DNA of 64,000 nucleotides from Paracoccus sp. DMF-8. GTDB lineage: Bacteria > Pseudomonadota > Alphaproteobacteria > Rhodobacterales > Rhodobacteraceae. Where the stretch lies: positions 1 through 64,000 of the forward strand of contig NZ_JARJHL010000002.1 in NCBI RefSeq assembly GCF_029309835.1, written 5' to 3'. Under the pieces are notes generated by a model. The model was not told where the DNA came from. It did not search any database and saw only the letters and a program-made list of their open reading frames with translations. A program made the translations under genes and the position numbers. Position 1 is the stretch's first letter. Each line of letters opens with the position of its first letter. Below are positions 52,871 to 64,000 of this stretch, piece after piece.

Positions 52871-53434
52871 ATGTTCACGCGCAAAACCTTGCCCCTTTGG
52901 GTCACTTTTTTCATCATCCTTGCCGCCGCCGCGCTGCTGCTGATCATGGGTCGCGAACCGATCTGCACCTGCGGCCATGTCAAGCTGTGGCACGGCGAGA
53001 CCTATAGTTCCGAAAGCTCGCAGCATCTGGCGGATTGGTATACGCCTTCGCATCTGATCCACGGGCTGCTGTTTTATGCGGCGCTGTGGCTGGTCGCGCG
53101 GCGGGTGCCGATGGGCTGGCGGCTGGTCATCGCGACCCTGATCGAAGCGATCTGGGAAATCGTCGAAAACTCGGACGCGATCATCGAACGCTACCGCGCC
53201 GTGACCATCTCGCTGGATTATTACGGTGACAGCGTCGTCAATTCGGTGTCGGACATGCTGGCGATGGTGCTGGGCTTTTTCCTGGCCGCGCGGCTGCCGG
53301 TCCGGGTCTCGGTGCTGATCGTTCTGGGGTTCGAGGTGCTGACGATCTGGCTGATCCGCGACGGGCTGGCGCTGAACGTGCTGATGCTGCTGTGGCCGCT
53401 GGACGCGGTGCGCGACTGGCAGGCGGCGCTGTAA
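52871..53434 (+). CDS. DUF2585 (UPF0314) membrane protein
   Basis: The protein has 187 aa from the ATG at 52871; an earlier ATG at 52844 is possible. It has about four membrane helices, with the family signature MGREPICTCGHVKLWHGE, then SSQHLADWYTPSHLIHGLLF, ENSDAIIERYRAVTISLDYY and GDSVVNSVSDMLAM. DUF2585 proteins are widespread in alphaproteobacteria and have no assigned function. The 170 bases after it hold no gene. Confidence 0.88.
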   Translation: MFTRKTLPLWVTFFIILAAAALLLIMGREPICTCGHVKLWHGETYSSESSQHLADWYTPSHLIHGLLFYAALWLVARRVPMGWRLVIATLIEAIWEIVENSDAIIERYRAVTISLDYYGDSVVNSVSDMLAMVLGFFLAARLPVRVSVLIVLGFEVLTIWLIRDGLALNVLMLLWPLDAVRDWQAAL

Positions 53435-53604
53435 CGGCGCGGTCCGGCGGCGAGCGGGGACAGCAGCATCAGGCCGCAGCCCGGAACGCCCCAGCCAAGA
53501 ACGCAGGCGGCAAGCCGGGGGCCAAAGCGCCGGGGGCAGGGCGCGCGCGAATTCCTGCACCGCGCCCGCCGTCTTTCTGCCCTGACCGGACATCGGGTCC
53601 GGGT

Positions 53605-54681
53605 CTATTCCGCCACCACGCTGAAGCTGGCGACGAAACTCGCGGGGGCGAGGTATTGGTCCGCGCCGGCCTCCGAAATGTTTTCCGGGGTCGTGACGAT
53701 GATCCTTGGCCCGGCATGGGGGATGTCCAGCTTGCCCTCGACCGCGCGGACGGCCTGTTCGATGGCCAGACGCCCCTGCAGCACCGGGAAATCATTCGGC
53801 GCGGCAAGGATACGGCCGCGCGAGATACCGCGAAACACGCCATGCGTCATGTAGATCGAGATGATCCCGGCCCGATGCCCGATGTCGCGGTCCCGCGTCA
53901 GCGAAACGGCGGCATCGGCCATCGGCGCATTTCCCACGAAATAGTCGATGTCGGGAAACTCCTCCAGAACCTCCTCGACCAGCAGGACCTGATGCTCGCG
54001 GCCGGTATCGCCGTATTTCGTGACCACGATTTCGGCGGAGCTGTCGCGCAGCGCCTCGCGAAAGCCCTGTTCGACGAAATGCACCCATCCCGCGCCCTTC
54101 GGGCCGGGAAACCATGCGACGCGAACGGGCGGGCTGCCCCTTGGATGGCGGCGGGCCAGAACGCGCCCCGCTTCGGCGGCCATGTCGCGCCACGACACGG
54201 CGGATTTCGCGGTGATCCCCTGCGGGTCGATGTCGTTGACGGTGGCGATCACCGGCATGGTCCGGCCGATGTCGCGGATCAGCGGCGTCAGCCCGTCATA
54301 GGATACGGTGCCGATGATCATCGCGTCGAAACCGCCCCCGGCGCAGGCGGCGACCTGTTCGGCCTGCCGTTCCAGATTGGGATAGCCGCCCGCCTCGAAC
54401 AGCTCGAACCCGACGCCAAGGCGCCGCGCCTCTTGCACCATGCCGTAATTGACGCTGAGCCAATAGGCATCCTTGAGATGGGGATAGAGCACGCAAAAAC
54501 GCAGCGGCCGTTCGGCGTGGTCCAGCGGCTGATAGCGGATCGCGCGGGTCGGGCTGCCCGTCTCGAAAGGGTGCAGATATGCGTTCAGCAGCCAGTCTTC
54601 GGCCCCGGCGGGCAGGGCGCAAAGGCAAAGGGCCGCCACATTCAGAAAGCCCGCCTTCAGAAAGCCCGTGACTGCATTCAT
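53605..54681 (-). CDS. torT: TMAO-sensing periplasmic protein TorT
   Basis: This 358-aa protein has a signal sequence ending ALPAGA. It belongs to the periplasmic-binding type 1 fold: RFCVLYPHLKDAYWLSVNYG, AMIIGTVSYDGLTPLIRDIG, AWFPGPKGAGWVHFVEQGFR and YFVGNAPMADAAVSL. TorT binds TMAO and contacts the sensor domain of TorS. It is divergent from torS, with a 77-base gap from the ATG at 54681 to the torS start, and that gap must hold both promoters. No TMAO reductase gene is seen. Confidence 0.88.
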   Translation of the reverse strand: MNAVTGFLKAGFLNVAALCLCALPAGAEDWLLNAYLHPFETGSPTRAIRYQPLDHAERPLRFCVLYPHLKDAYWLSVNYGMVQEARRLGVGFELFEAGGYPNLERQAEQVAACAGGGFDAMIIGTVSYDGLTPLIRDIGRTMPVIATVNDIDPQGITAKSAVSWRDMAAEAGRVLARRHPRGSPPVRVAWFPGPKGAGWVHFVEQGFREALRDSSAEIVVTKYGDTGREHQVLLVEEVLEEFPDIDYFVGNAPMADAAVSLTRDRDIGHRAGIISIYMTHGVFRGISRGRILAAPNDFPVLQGRLAIEQAVRAVEGKLDIPHAGPRIIVTTPENISEAGADQYLAPASFVASFSVVAE

Positions 54682-54758
54682 GCGTGTTCCGCTACCCCTG
54701 CGTCGTGGAATTCGGCATAGTCAATCTGGGCCGAAAGACAGGGGGCGGCAAGCTGAAT

Positions 54759-57609
54759 ATGGATCGCGATACCAGCCTTGGCCGGCGGCTGTTTCTGGCA
54801 TTCCTTGTGATTGCGGGCCTGCCGGCGCTGACCGGCCTGTGGGGCTGGATCCAGCTGGCCGATGTCGAACGCGACCAGAATGCGCTGATCAACAACACGC
54901 TGCCGGCGATCATCGACGTGCGCGGCTTTACCGAGGAAAGCAGCAAGGTCGTCGCCGCCGCCCCCGAATTCGCCGCCGTCACCCGCGAGGAGGATCGCGT
55001 GCAGCGGGCGGCCTATCTGTTCGGGCAGGTCGATGCCCTGCGCCAGCGGCTGGAGCGGAACCGCAACCACAGCAACCTGCCGCCCTATGCGCTGTCGGTG
55101 ACGGTCATGGACATGCGCAACAGCATCGGCGTTCTGGATGTGCTGGTCCAGCGCCGCATCGCCGCGCTGGACCAGCAGCGGGCGCAGCTGGCGGCGGGGC
55201 TTGAGGCGGCGGCCGAACTGTCCGACATCGCCGATACGCTGGTCGCCAATGCCGAGGCCGGCAGTTCCGCCGTGGTGACCAGCCTTTACGATTTCGCCCG
55301 GCGCCCGTCCGATCCCGAGGGGTATTTTCAGACATTGGACAAGCTGGTCGAGGTCGATCTGTTCCAGCTTGGCCTGATGTTCGACATGCGCGCCCAGACC
55401 GCCGAACTGGGGATGATCCTGTCGCGCATCGCCGCAGCCGGAACGCCCGAGGCGCTGGCGCTGGCAGGGCGGGATCTGACGCGCAGCACCGATATCATCA
55501 CCCGTCGCATCCGCGCGGTTCAGGATCCGATGCGCGCCGCCCATGCCCGGCAGTTGCTGCAGGTGATCGCGCCGCAGGACGGTCGCCCCGATGACCTGAA
55601 CGCGGTATCCGCCCGCCTGCTGGACATCAACGCCCGCATCGTCACGGTCGAGGCCTCGGTCCGCGCGGCGGCGGCGCAGATGGACCGTGAGGCCGCCGCC
55701 CTTGCCGAAGAAATCCACGCCCGCGCGGTGGTGTCGGGCGGTCAGGCCAGCGCCACGATCAAATTCGCCCGGCAGTTGACCACGCTTGGCGCGGTCTCGG
55801 CGCTGCTGGTGTCGCTGGCGGTGCTGTGGTTCTATGTCCGGGGCAATATCCTGCGCCGGCTGGAGGGGCTGGCCGCGACCATGGCGCGTCTGGCCGGGGG
55901 CGATACGCGCAGGCCGGTCGTGCCGTCCGGCAATGACGAAATCGCCCGGATGGAGGCCGCCGTCGAAATCTTTCGCAGGCAGGCCATCGCGAACCGCGAT
56001 CTGGAGGATGAGCGCAGCCGCCATCTGGACGAGCTGAACCAGCATCGCAACGAATTGCAGCGTCTGGTGCAGGACCAGACCGAACAGTTGCGCGGCGAGG
56101 TCGCGGCCCATGCCGAGGCCCGCCATCGCGCCGAAGCCGCCGACCGTGCGAAATCCGAATTCCTCGCGATGATGAGCCATGAGCTGCGCACCCCGATGAA
56201 CGGCGTTCTGGGCATGTTGCGCAGCCTTGGCCGCGATCCGCTGACCCATCGCCAGCGCTCCTATCTGCGCGCGGCCGAAGTGTCGGGCCACGGCCTGATG
56301 GCGATTCTGAACGATATCCTTTACCTGCCGCTGATCGAATCGGGGCGGCTGATCGAAACGGTTTCGACCTTTCGCATCGGCGAACTGGTGCAGGACATCA
56401 CCTTTCTGATGTCGCCGGTGGCGCAGGAAAAGGGGATTGCCCTGCTGCATGTCCTGCCCGACGACCTGCCCCCGGCCCTGCGCGGCGATGTCGCCAAGCT
56501 GCGGCAGATCCTGTTCAATCTGGTGGCCAATGCGCTGAAATTCACCGCCGAGGGCCGGGTCGTGGTGACGGTCGAAACCCTGCCCGGCGATGGTGGCAGG
56601 GCGTGGTTCCTGATCAGCGTCAGCGATACCGGCAAGGGGATTTCGGAACAGGCCCGCGAGCGGATCTTCGAGGTGTTCGAACAGGAAAACCCCGCCACCG
56701 CGCGGCAATATGGCGGCACGGGGCTGGGCCTTGCCATCTGCCGCCGCTTTGCCGAGGTGATGGGCGGGACGCTGTCGGTGGACAGCACGCCGGGGGTCGG
56801 TTCGGTCTTTGCCCTCAGGGTCGGCTTTCTGCCCGGCAAGGTCGGCGACCTGCCGGCCCCCGATATCCATTTCCCCGCGCCGCAGCGCCCGCTTTCGGTG
56901 CTGGTGGTCGAAGATCATGCGATCAACCGGATGGTCGTCGAAACCTATCTGGAAGCCGGCGGCCATCACTGGCAGATCGCCGAAACCGGCGAGGCGGCGG
57001 TCGCGGCAGTGGCGGCGGAACGCTTTGACGTGGTCTTGATGGACGTGAACCTGCCCGGCGTTTCGGGGACCGAGGCGACGCGCCGCATCCGCGCCCTGCC
57101 GGATCCGCGACGGGCGATGGTCCCGGTGATCGGCATTTCGGCCCATGTCCAGCCCGACCAGATCAGCGAAAACCTGGATGCCGGGATGATCCATGTTCTG
57201 GCCAAGCCGCTGACGCCCCGCCAGCTTCATGCCGCGCTGACCGCGATCACGCCGCAGGCGCGCGATGACGGGGACTTGCTGCAAGCGATGCTGGCGGATT
57301 TCGGGCGCGCGCGCACGATCATGATCGCCCGCGCCTTTCTGGACCGCATGGATGCCGATCTGGCCGCGATCACGGCGGCGGGCCAGCAGGGCGCCTATGA
57401 CAAGCTGTCGGGTGCCGCGCATCGGATGAAGGGGGCGGCGGGCAATCTGGGGTTGGATGGGCTGGTGGGTTGCCTTCAGGATCTGGAAAGCAGCGCCCGC
57501 GCCGCAGACCGGGCGACGGTCACGCGCGATCTGGACCTGTTGGCCGATCTTGCCGCCCGGACCCGGCTGGAACTGGTCCGGGCGCTTGACCGGCTTGACG
57601 CGCAGCAGG

Positions 57610-57629
<20 letters not shown>
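54759..57629 (+). CDS. torS: Hybrid sensor histidine kinase TorS
   Basis: The protein has 956 aa from the ATG at 54759; an upstream start at 54684 would crowd the torT start. The first membrane helix is about residues 13-34 and the second about 340-362, around a long helical periplasmic sensor. Then come a HAMP-like linker and coiled coil. The kinase has the H-box AKSEFLAMMSHELRTPMNGV and ATP site ENPATARQYGGTGLGLAICR. The receiver has D in VVLMDVNLPGVSG. The HPt domain has H in LSGAAHRMKGAAGNLG. This is the full four-step phosphorelay of TorS. Confidence 0.9.
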
Positions 57630-59484
<1,855 letters not shown>

Positions 59485-59594
59485 CGGGCCGCGTCCCTGC
59501 AGCCAGCCTGCCCGGTTCCGGCCGGGCGGGCCCAATCTGCCCGGCCCCCGCCGGGTGGGCATGTCCGGAAACCAACCTTAGGAAGGAACGTATC

Positions 59595-60620
59595 TTGACG
59601 GGTTCTGACGCCGTAATCTCGTGCCGGAATGTCTGGAAGATCTTTGGTCCCGCGCCGCAGCAGCATCTGGACAGCCTGACGCGCGGCACGCCCGAGGCGC
59701 GCGGCCAGCATGTCACCGCCGTCCGCGATGTTTCGCTGGATATCGCGCGGGGTGAAATGCTGGTCATCATGGGCCTGTCGGGCTCGGGGAAATCGACGCT
59801 GGTGCGCTGCCTGTCGCGGCTGATCGACATCACCGGCGGCAGCGTTTCGGTCGAGGGGCGCGATATCGGCGCCATGTCCGAGGCCGAACTGATCGCCCTG
59901 CGCCGCAGCAAGATGGGCATGGTCTTTCAAAGCTTCGGCCTGCTGCCCCATCGCACCATTCTGGACAATGTCGCCTTTCCGCTGGAGATGCGCGGGCAGG
60001 ACCGCCACGCCCGTTATGACCGCGCCCGCGAGATGCTGGCGCTGGTCGGGCTGAAAGGCCGCGAGGGGTATTTCCCGCGCGAACTCTCGGGCGGGCAGCA
60101 GCAGCGCGTGGGCATTGCCCGTTCGCTGGCGATCGAGCCGGATATCTGGTTTCTGGACGAACCCTTTTCCGCGCTGGACCCGCTGATCCGGCGCGAGATG
60201 CAGGACGAATTCCTGCGGCTCAAGGGGCTTTTGAACAAGACCATCGTCTTCATCACCCATGACTTCGACGAGGCCCTGCGTCTGGCCGACCGCATCGCCA
60301 TCATGAAGGACGGCATGGTCGAACAATGCGACACCCCTGACCGCATCGTGCTGGACCCCGCGACGGAATATGTCGCGAAATTCACCGCCGAGATCGACCG
60401 GGCGCGGGTGATCCGGGCCTCGGGGCTGGCGCGGCCGCTGAACGGCGTGGCGATCGAAGGGGCGGCCGTCGCGGGCGATCTCAGCATCCGCGATCTGGGC
60501 CGCCAGATGGTCGCCGACAGCCGCAGCCATATCCCGGTGGCCGGGCGCGACGGGCAGTTGATCGGCGTGCTGGACCGTCAGGCCGCGCTGGATATCCTGT
60601 TGGGAAAGGCGGCGGCATGA
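59595..60620 (+). CDS. ABC transporter ATPase, ProV/TmoW-like
   Basis: The protein has 341 aa from the TTG at 59595, with AAGGA about seven bases upstream. It has the betaine-family N-terminal extension (NVWKIFGPAP, about residues 12-21), Walker A GLSGSGKSTLVRCLSRL, Q-loop VFQSFGLLPHRTILDNVAFP, signature ELSGGQQQRVGIARSL, Walker B IWFLDEPFSALDPLIRREMQ, and one CBS-like C-terminal unit. It powers the quaternary-amine importer. Overlaps the permease by ATGA. Confidence 0.85.
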   Translation: MTGSDAVISCRNVWKIFGPAPQQHLDSLTRGTPEARGQHVTAVRDVSLDIARGEMLVIMGLSGSGKSTLVRCLSRLIDITGGSVSVEGRDIGAMSEAELIALRRSKMGMVFQSFGLLPHRTILDNVAFPLEMRGQDRHARYDRAREMLALVGLKGREGYFPRELSGGQQQRVGIARSLAIEPDIWFLDEPFSALDPLIRREMQDEFLRLKGLLNKTIVFITHDFDEALRLADRIAIMKDGMVEQCDTPDRIVLDPATEYVAKFTAEIDRARVIRASGLARPLNGVAIEGAAVAGDLSIRDLGRQMVADSRSHIPVAGRDGQLIGVLDRQAALDILLGKAAA

Positions 60621-62569
60621 CCGATATTGCGCCCCCCCATGTCGCCGCGCGTCCCGGATCGTCGGCCGGGCAGGTTGCGCTGATCCTGCTGGCGCTGGCC
60701 GCCGCGCTGGCGCTGGCCAAGCCCTATCTGCCCGCCGGGCTGATCCGCCCGCCCGAATGGGCCGTGGTGCCCTTTGCCGCGTGGTTCAACGCGGCTTTCG
60801 CCTTTCTGCGCGACGATCTGGGCCTGATCCACGTCACCCGCGCGATTGCCGATGCCGTGCAATGGTGTCTGGATGTGACCGCCAACCTGCTTTACGGCAA
60901 GGCCCGCTGGCCCCGCCTTGGCGCCATCCCCTGGAGCGTGATCGCCGTCAGCGCGGGCATGGCGGGCTATGCCCTGGGCGGGCTGCGGCTGGCCTTTCTC
61001 AGCGGCGGGACATTCGTCTGGATCGCGCTGATGGGCCAGTGGCAATGGGCGATGGAAACCCTGTCGGTCATCGTCGTCGCCGCCCCTTTTTCGGTTCTGC
61101 TGGGGCTGGTCACCGGCGTCGCCGCGTGGCGCTGGCCGGGGTTCGAGCGCGTCCTGAACCCGGTTCTGAACATCGCCCAATCCCTGCCGCATTTCGTCTA
61201 TATGATCCCGGTCGTGGTCTTTATCGGCGTCGGCCCCAAGGCGGGCGCCATCGTCACGATCATCTTTTCCGTGCCGCCGATGGTGCGCATGACCCTGCTG
61301 GGCCTGAAGAAAGTCCCCGATGAGGTGATCGAAGGCGGCAAGATGAGTGGGGCAAGCCGCTGGCAGTTGCTGACCCGCGTGCGCCTGCCCACGGCAAGGA
61401 CCGAGATCCTGATCGGCGTCAACCAGGTCATCATGCAATCGCTGGCGATGGTCGTTCTGGCCAGTTTCATCGGGATGCCGGGGCTGGGGCAAAAGCTGTT
61501 GCAGCTCTTGCAGGCGCTGCGCATCGGGCTGTCCATTGAAATCGGCATCACCATCGTCTTGCTGGCCGTCACGCTGGACCGGCTGTCCAAGGCATGGGCC
61601 ATGCGCCTGCCGGTCCACCACCAGCCCGGCGCATCATGGGCGCAGCGCCACCGCCTGCTGCTGATCTGGGCGGCGCTGGTTCTGGCCTGTTCGGCGCTGT
61701 CGCTGCTGCATCCCTATTTCCACATCGTGCCGCGCAGTCAGGCGCTGAGCATTGCGGGCCCCATGGACGGGCTGATGAATCGCGTGATCGAGCTGGTCTC
61801 GCCGCTGACCCAGTTCCTGCGCTGGTTCCTGATTACATGGGTGCTGATCCCGCTGCGCGATTTCGCGCTGTGGCTGCCCTATGCGACCGTGCTGATCGGT
61901 CTGGCCGCGCTTGGCTGGGCGGTGAACGGCCGCCGCGCCGCGCTGGTCTGTCTGGCCGCCTTCGGCCTGATCGCCCTGACCGGCTGGTGGGACCGGGCGA
62001 TGATCACCGCCTATACGGTCAGCTTTTCGGTGCTGATCGCCTGCCTGATCGGCCTGCCTCTGGGCATCTGGGGGTCGCGCAATGAACGGCGCGCCGGGGC
62101 GATGCTGCTGATCTGCGATTCGCTGCAGACCTTTCCCAGCTTCATCTATCTGATCCCGGTCGTGATGCTGTTCGGGGTGAACGATGTCGCGGTGATTTCC
62201 GCCGTGGTCGTCGTCGCCACCGTTCCGCTGGTCCGCTACACGATCGAAGGCCTGCGCGGCATCGCCCCCGAACTGGTCGAGGCCGCCGAGATGAGCGGGG
62301 CCAGCCGCCGCCAGATGCTGTGGCATGTCCGCCTGCCGCTGGCGCTGCCGACGATCCTTGTCGGGCTGAACCAGTCGGTGATGTTTGCGCTGTTCATGGT
62401 CATCATCGCGGCCTTTATCGGCACGCAGGATCTGGGGCAGGAAATGCAACGCGCCTTGTCCACGGCCGATGTCGGCAAGGGGCTGGTTCTCGGCAGCGCG
62501 GTTGCGGCCATGGGGCTGATGGTCGATTACCTTGTGACAAGCTGGCCAAAGCGGTTTCAGGAAAACTAG
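60617..62569 (+). CDS. ABC transporter permease with two fused domains (TmoV-like)
   Basis: This 650-aa protein has about twelve helices. It carries two complete permease units in one chain. The EAA loops are GGKMSGASRWQLLTRVRLPT at about 237-256 and AAEMSGASRRQMLWHVRLPL at about 556-575, each followed by LIGVNQVIMQSLAMVVLASF or ILVGLNQSVMFALFMVIIAA. One polypeptide thus replaces the usual permease dimer. Such double-length permeases occur in quaternary-amine importers; the torTSR context again favours TMAO. Confidence 0.85.
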   Translation: MTDIAPPHVAARPGSSAGQVALILLALAAALALAKPYLPAGLIRPPEWAVVPFAAWFNAAFAFLRDDLGLIHVTRAIADAVQWCLDVTANLLYGKARWPRLGAIPWSVIAVSAGMAGYALGGLRLAFLSGGTFVWIALMGQWQWAMETLSVIVVAAPFSVLLGLVTGVAAWRWPGFERVLNPVLNIAQSLPHFVYMIPVVVFIGVGPKAGAIVTIIFSVPPMVRMTLLGLKKVPDEVIEGGKMSGASRWQLLTRVRLPTARTEILIGVNQVIMQSLAMVVLASFIGMPGLGQKLLQLLQALRIGLSIEIGITIVLLAVTLDRLSKAWAMRLPVHHQPGASWAQRHRLLLIWAALVLACSALSLLHPYFHIVPRSQALSIAGPMDGLMNRVIELVSPLTQFLRWFLITWVLIPLRDFALWLPYATVLIGLAALGWAVNGRRAALVCLAAFGLIALTGWWDRAMITAYTVSFSVLIACLIGLPLGIWGSRNERRAGAMLLICDSLQTFPSFIYLIPVVMLFGVNDVAVISAVVVVATVPLVRYTIEGLRGIAPELVEAAEMSGASRRQMLWHVRLPLALPTILVGLNQSVMFALFMVIIAAFIGTQDLGQEMQRALSTADVGKGLVLGSAVAAMGLMVDYLVTSWPKRFQEN

Positions 62570-62582
62570 CCGCCTGAACGGT

Positions 62583-62610
62583 CTGCCCCTCCAGAAAAAA
62601 GGAGGGGCAG
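62583..62610 (+). terminator. Hairpin after the TmoXWV-like operon
   Basis: A perfect 10-bp stem, CTGCCCCTCC (62583-62592) and GGAGGGGCAG (62601-62610), with an A-rich loop lies 14 bases past the permease stop. No T-run follows. Confidence 0.6.
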
Positions 62611-62770
62611 ATCATCGTGGTTGCGCGCGGGCCGGGCTTTCCAGCCCCGCGCGGCGCGGCATCACCCCTCCGGCCTGCACCAAGGATCCGGCGGTTTGCG
62701 TCGCGCCCGATCCTCCGCTACGCTCAGGAAACTGCGGCGCGCTTTTGCAGTGGTAATTGGGGAGGTCCCG

Positions 62771-63154
62771 GTGACACAGCCGTTTCCGATCAGCATTGGC
62801 CGGGTCTATGATCCGCCGGACCCGGATCTGGGCGCGCGGCTGCTGGTGGACCGGCTTTGGCCCCGCGGGATCCGGAAAAGCGACCTGCATCTGGACGACT
62901 GGCTCAGGCAGGTCACCCCCAGCAACGACTTGCGAAAATGGTATCACGCCGATCCGGCCAGCCGCTATCCCGAGTTCGCGCGGCGCTATGAGCAGGAACT
63001 GAGCGGCAATCCCGACGGGGTAGGGGATTGCCTGCAATGGTGCCGCAAGGGGCCGGTGCTGCTGCTGACGGCGGCGCATGATCCCGAAACCAGCCATGTG
63101 CCGGTCCTGCGCGCGCTGCTGCATCGGCAACTGCAGACAGAGGACCAGCCATGA
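62771..63154 (+). CDS. DUF488 family protein
   Basis: The protein has 127 aa from the GTG at 62771, with GGAGGT four bases upstream. Family signatures are IGRVYDPPDPDLGARLLVDR with LWPRGIRK, then DDWLRQVTPSNDLRKWY and a PVLLLTAAHDPETSHVPVLR region. DUF488 proteins are small, uncharacterised, and often carry a conserved acidic-aromatic pocket. It overlaps the nitronate monooxygenase start by ATGA. Confidence 0.88.
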   Translation: MTQPFPISIGRVYDPPDPDLGARLLVDRLWPRGIRKSDLHLDDWLRQVTPSNDLRKWYHADPASRYPEFARRYEQELSGNPDGVGDCLQWCRKGPVLLLTAAHDPETSHVPVLRALLHRQLQTEDQP

Positions 63155-64000
63155 CCGACCCTTTCGAAACTCCCTTGTGCGGGCAGCTTGGCTGCGCGGT
63201 TCCGGTGCTGCTGGCGGGCATGGGGGGCGTGGCGCGATGGGAACTGGCGGCGGCGGTCGCCAATGCCGGCGGCTATGCGCAACTGGGCATGGTGCGCGAA
63301 CCGCCCGAACTGATCGCGGCGGAAATCACCGCCCTGCGCGCCGCGACGGCAAAGCCTTTTTCCGTCAACATCATCCCGCCGCGACCGAACCCGGCCTGCT
63401 TGACCGGCAGATTGGCACCTGTCTTGATCTGGGTGTCGAAACCTTTACCTTTTTCTGGGATGTCATGCCCGACATCATTGCGCGGGTAAAGACCGCAGGC
63501 GCGCGCGTGCTGCATCAGATCGGCACCGTCGAGGCCGCCCGTCAGGCCGAAGCTGCGGGCGCCGACGTGCTGATCGCGCAAGGCGTCGAGGCAGGCGGCC
63601 ATATCCATGGTGAGGTCGCGATGCTGTCGCTGGTCGAGGCTCTGGCCGCGCGCAGCACCCTGCCTGTCGTCGCATCGGGTGGCATTGCCTCGGGGGCGGG
63701 GCTGGTGGCGGCCCTTGCCGCCGGGGCGCAGGGCGTGCAGATCGGCACCGCCTTTCTGGCCACGGTCGAATCCTACGCCCATGAATATCACAAGGATCGC
63801 GTGGTCGCGGCCGAGGCAGGCGACACATTGCGGACCGATCTTTTCGTGCTGAACTGGCCCGCCCATTCCGCCGTCCGGGTGCTGGCCAACAGCACGACCA
63901 AGGGGCTGGGATACCGGCCGATGGGCCACGACCCCGACCAACTGCCGCGCGAGGTCATCGCGTCGGAAGGCGCAAGGCCGATCTATCGTTACAGCACCGA
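63151..64000 (+). pseudogene. Nitronate monooxygenase family flavoenzyme, frameshifted and cut by window edge
   Basis: The first frame (63151-63380) reads VPVLLAGMGGVARWELAAAV, then PELIAAEITALRAATAKPFS with VNIIPP, the FMN-barrel start of nitronate monooxygenase / 2-nitropropane dioxygenase. Similarity then moves to frame 3 at 63381, with ATEPGLLDRQIGTCLDLGVE, DVLIAQGVEAGGHIHGEVAM, VVASGGIASGAGLVAALAAG and QGVQIGTAFLATVES, and continues to the window end. One G is missing at about 63380 (the expected CCGGCGACC reads CCGCGACC). The usual reaction is flavin-dependent oxidation of alkyl nitronates. Confidence 0.8.

Overview
The window is high-GC DNA from an alphaproteobacterium, most likely Paracoccus or a close relative in the Rhodobacterales. 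The gene set points there: class I lysyl-tRNA synthetase, PreTA pyrimidine catabolism, an opgGHC glucan operon, a Tmo-like trimethylamine N-oxide (TMAO) transporter, and many ATGA-type gene overlaps.

Positions 1-12794 look like an integrated phage or phage-derived element, entered from its packaging genes. A leftward block runs HNH nuclease, ParB-domain DNA methyltransferase, small membrane protein, terminase small subunit, terminase large subunit, and a portal protein cut by the window edge. Upstream lie a DUF6362 HTH protein, small phage ORFs, a striking array of 11-bp repeats (6489-6681), a FitAB toxin-antitoxin pair, a sigma-like protein, a Com-like zinc ribbon, an unrecognised 726-aa protein, and a decayed DUF2924/DUF4268 cassette. 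The element stops at the 3' end of a tRNA-Ser(TGA) gene (12795-12886, minus strand), the probable attachment site.

Positions 12968-31041 are chromosomal: preA-preT; a PhoPQ-like two-component operon with a PepSY protein, divergent from a secreted Asp/His-rich protein; opgG-opgH-opgC followed by nadD and dacB; a TerB-like gene; lysK; and a large beta-helix protein.

Positions 31053-53434 hold an FMN-binding protein, acs, a cobalamin riboswitch with its TonB receptor, a djlA-like gene, a lysoplasmalogenase-GNAT-VOC-trpA-phnB leftward cluster, ychF, an MFS carrier, a ugpBAEC-type ABC operon, ftsY, class I aldolase, pgk, two overlapping cyclophilins (cytoplasmic and exported) and a DUF2585 protein.

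Positions 53605-62569 form a coherent unit. torT, torS and torR (TMAO sensing) lie beside a three-gene ABC transporter that resembles TmoX-TmoW-TmoV. Candidate Tor boxes sit between torR and tmoX. No TMAO reductase is visible. The window ends with a DUF488 gene and a frameshifted nitronate monooxygenase.

Several genes are broken by small indels: DUF2924, lysK, the beta-helix gene, the GNAT gene, phnB and the nitronate monooxygenase. A VOC gene appears to have lost its middle. So many lesions across unrelated housekeeping and accessory genes suggest consensus errors in the assembly at least as much as real decay.
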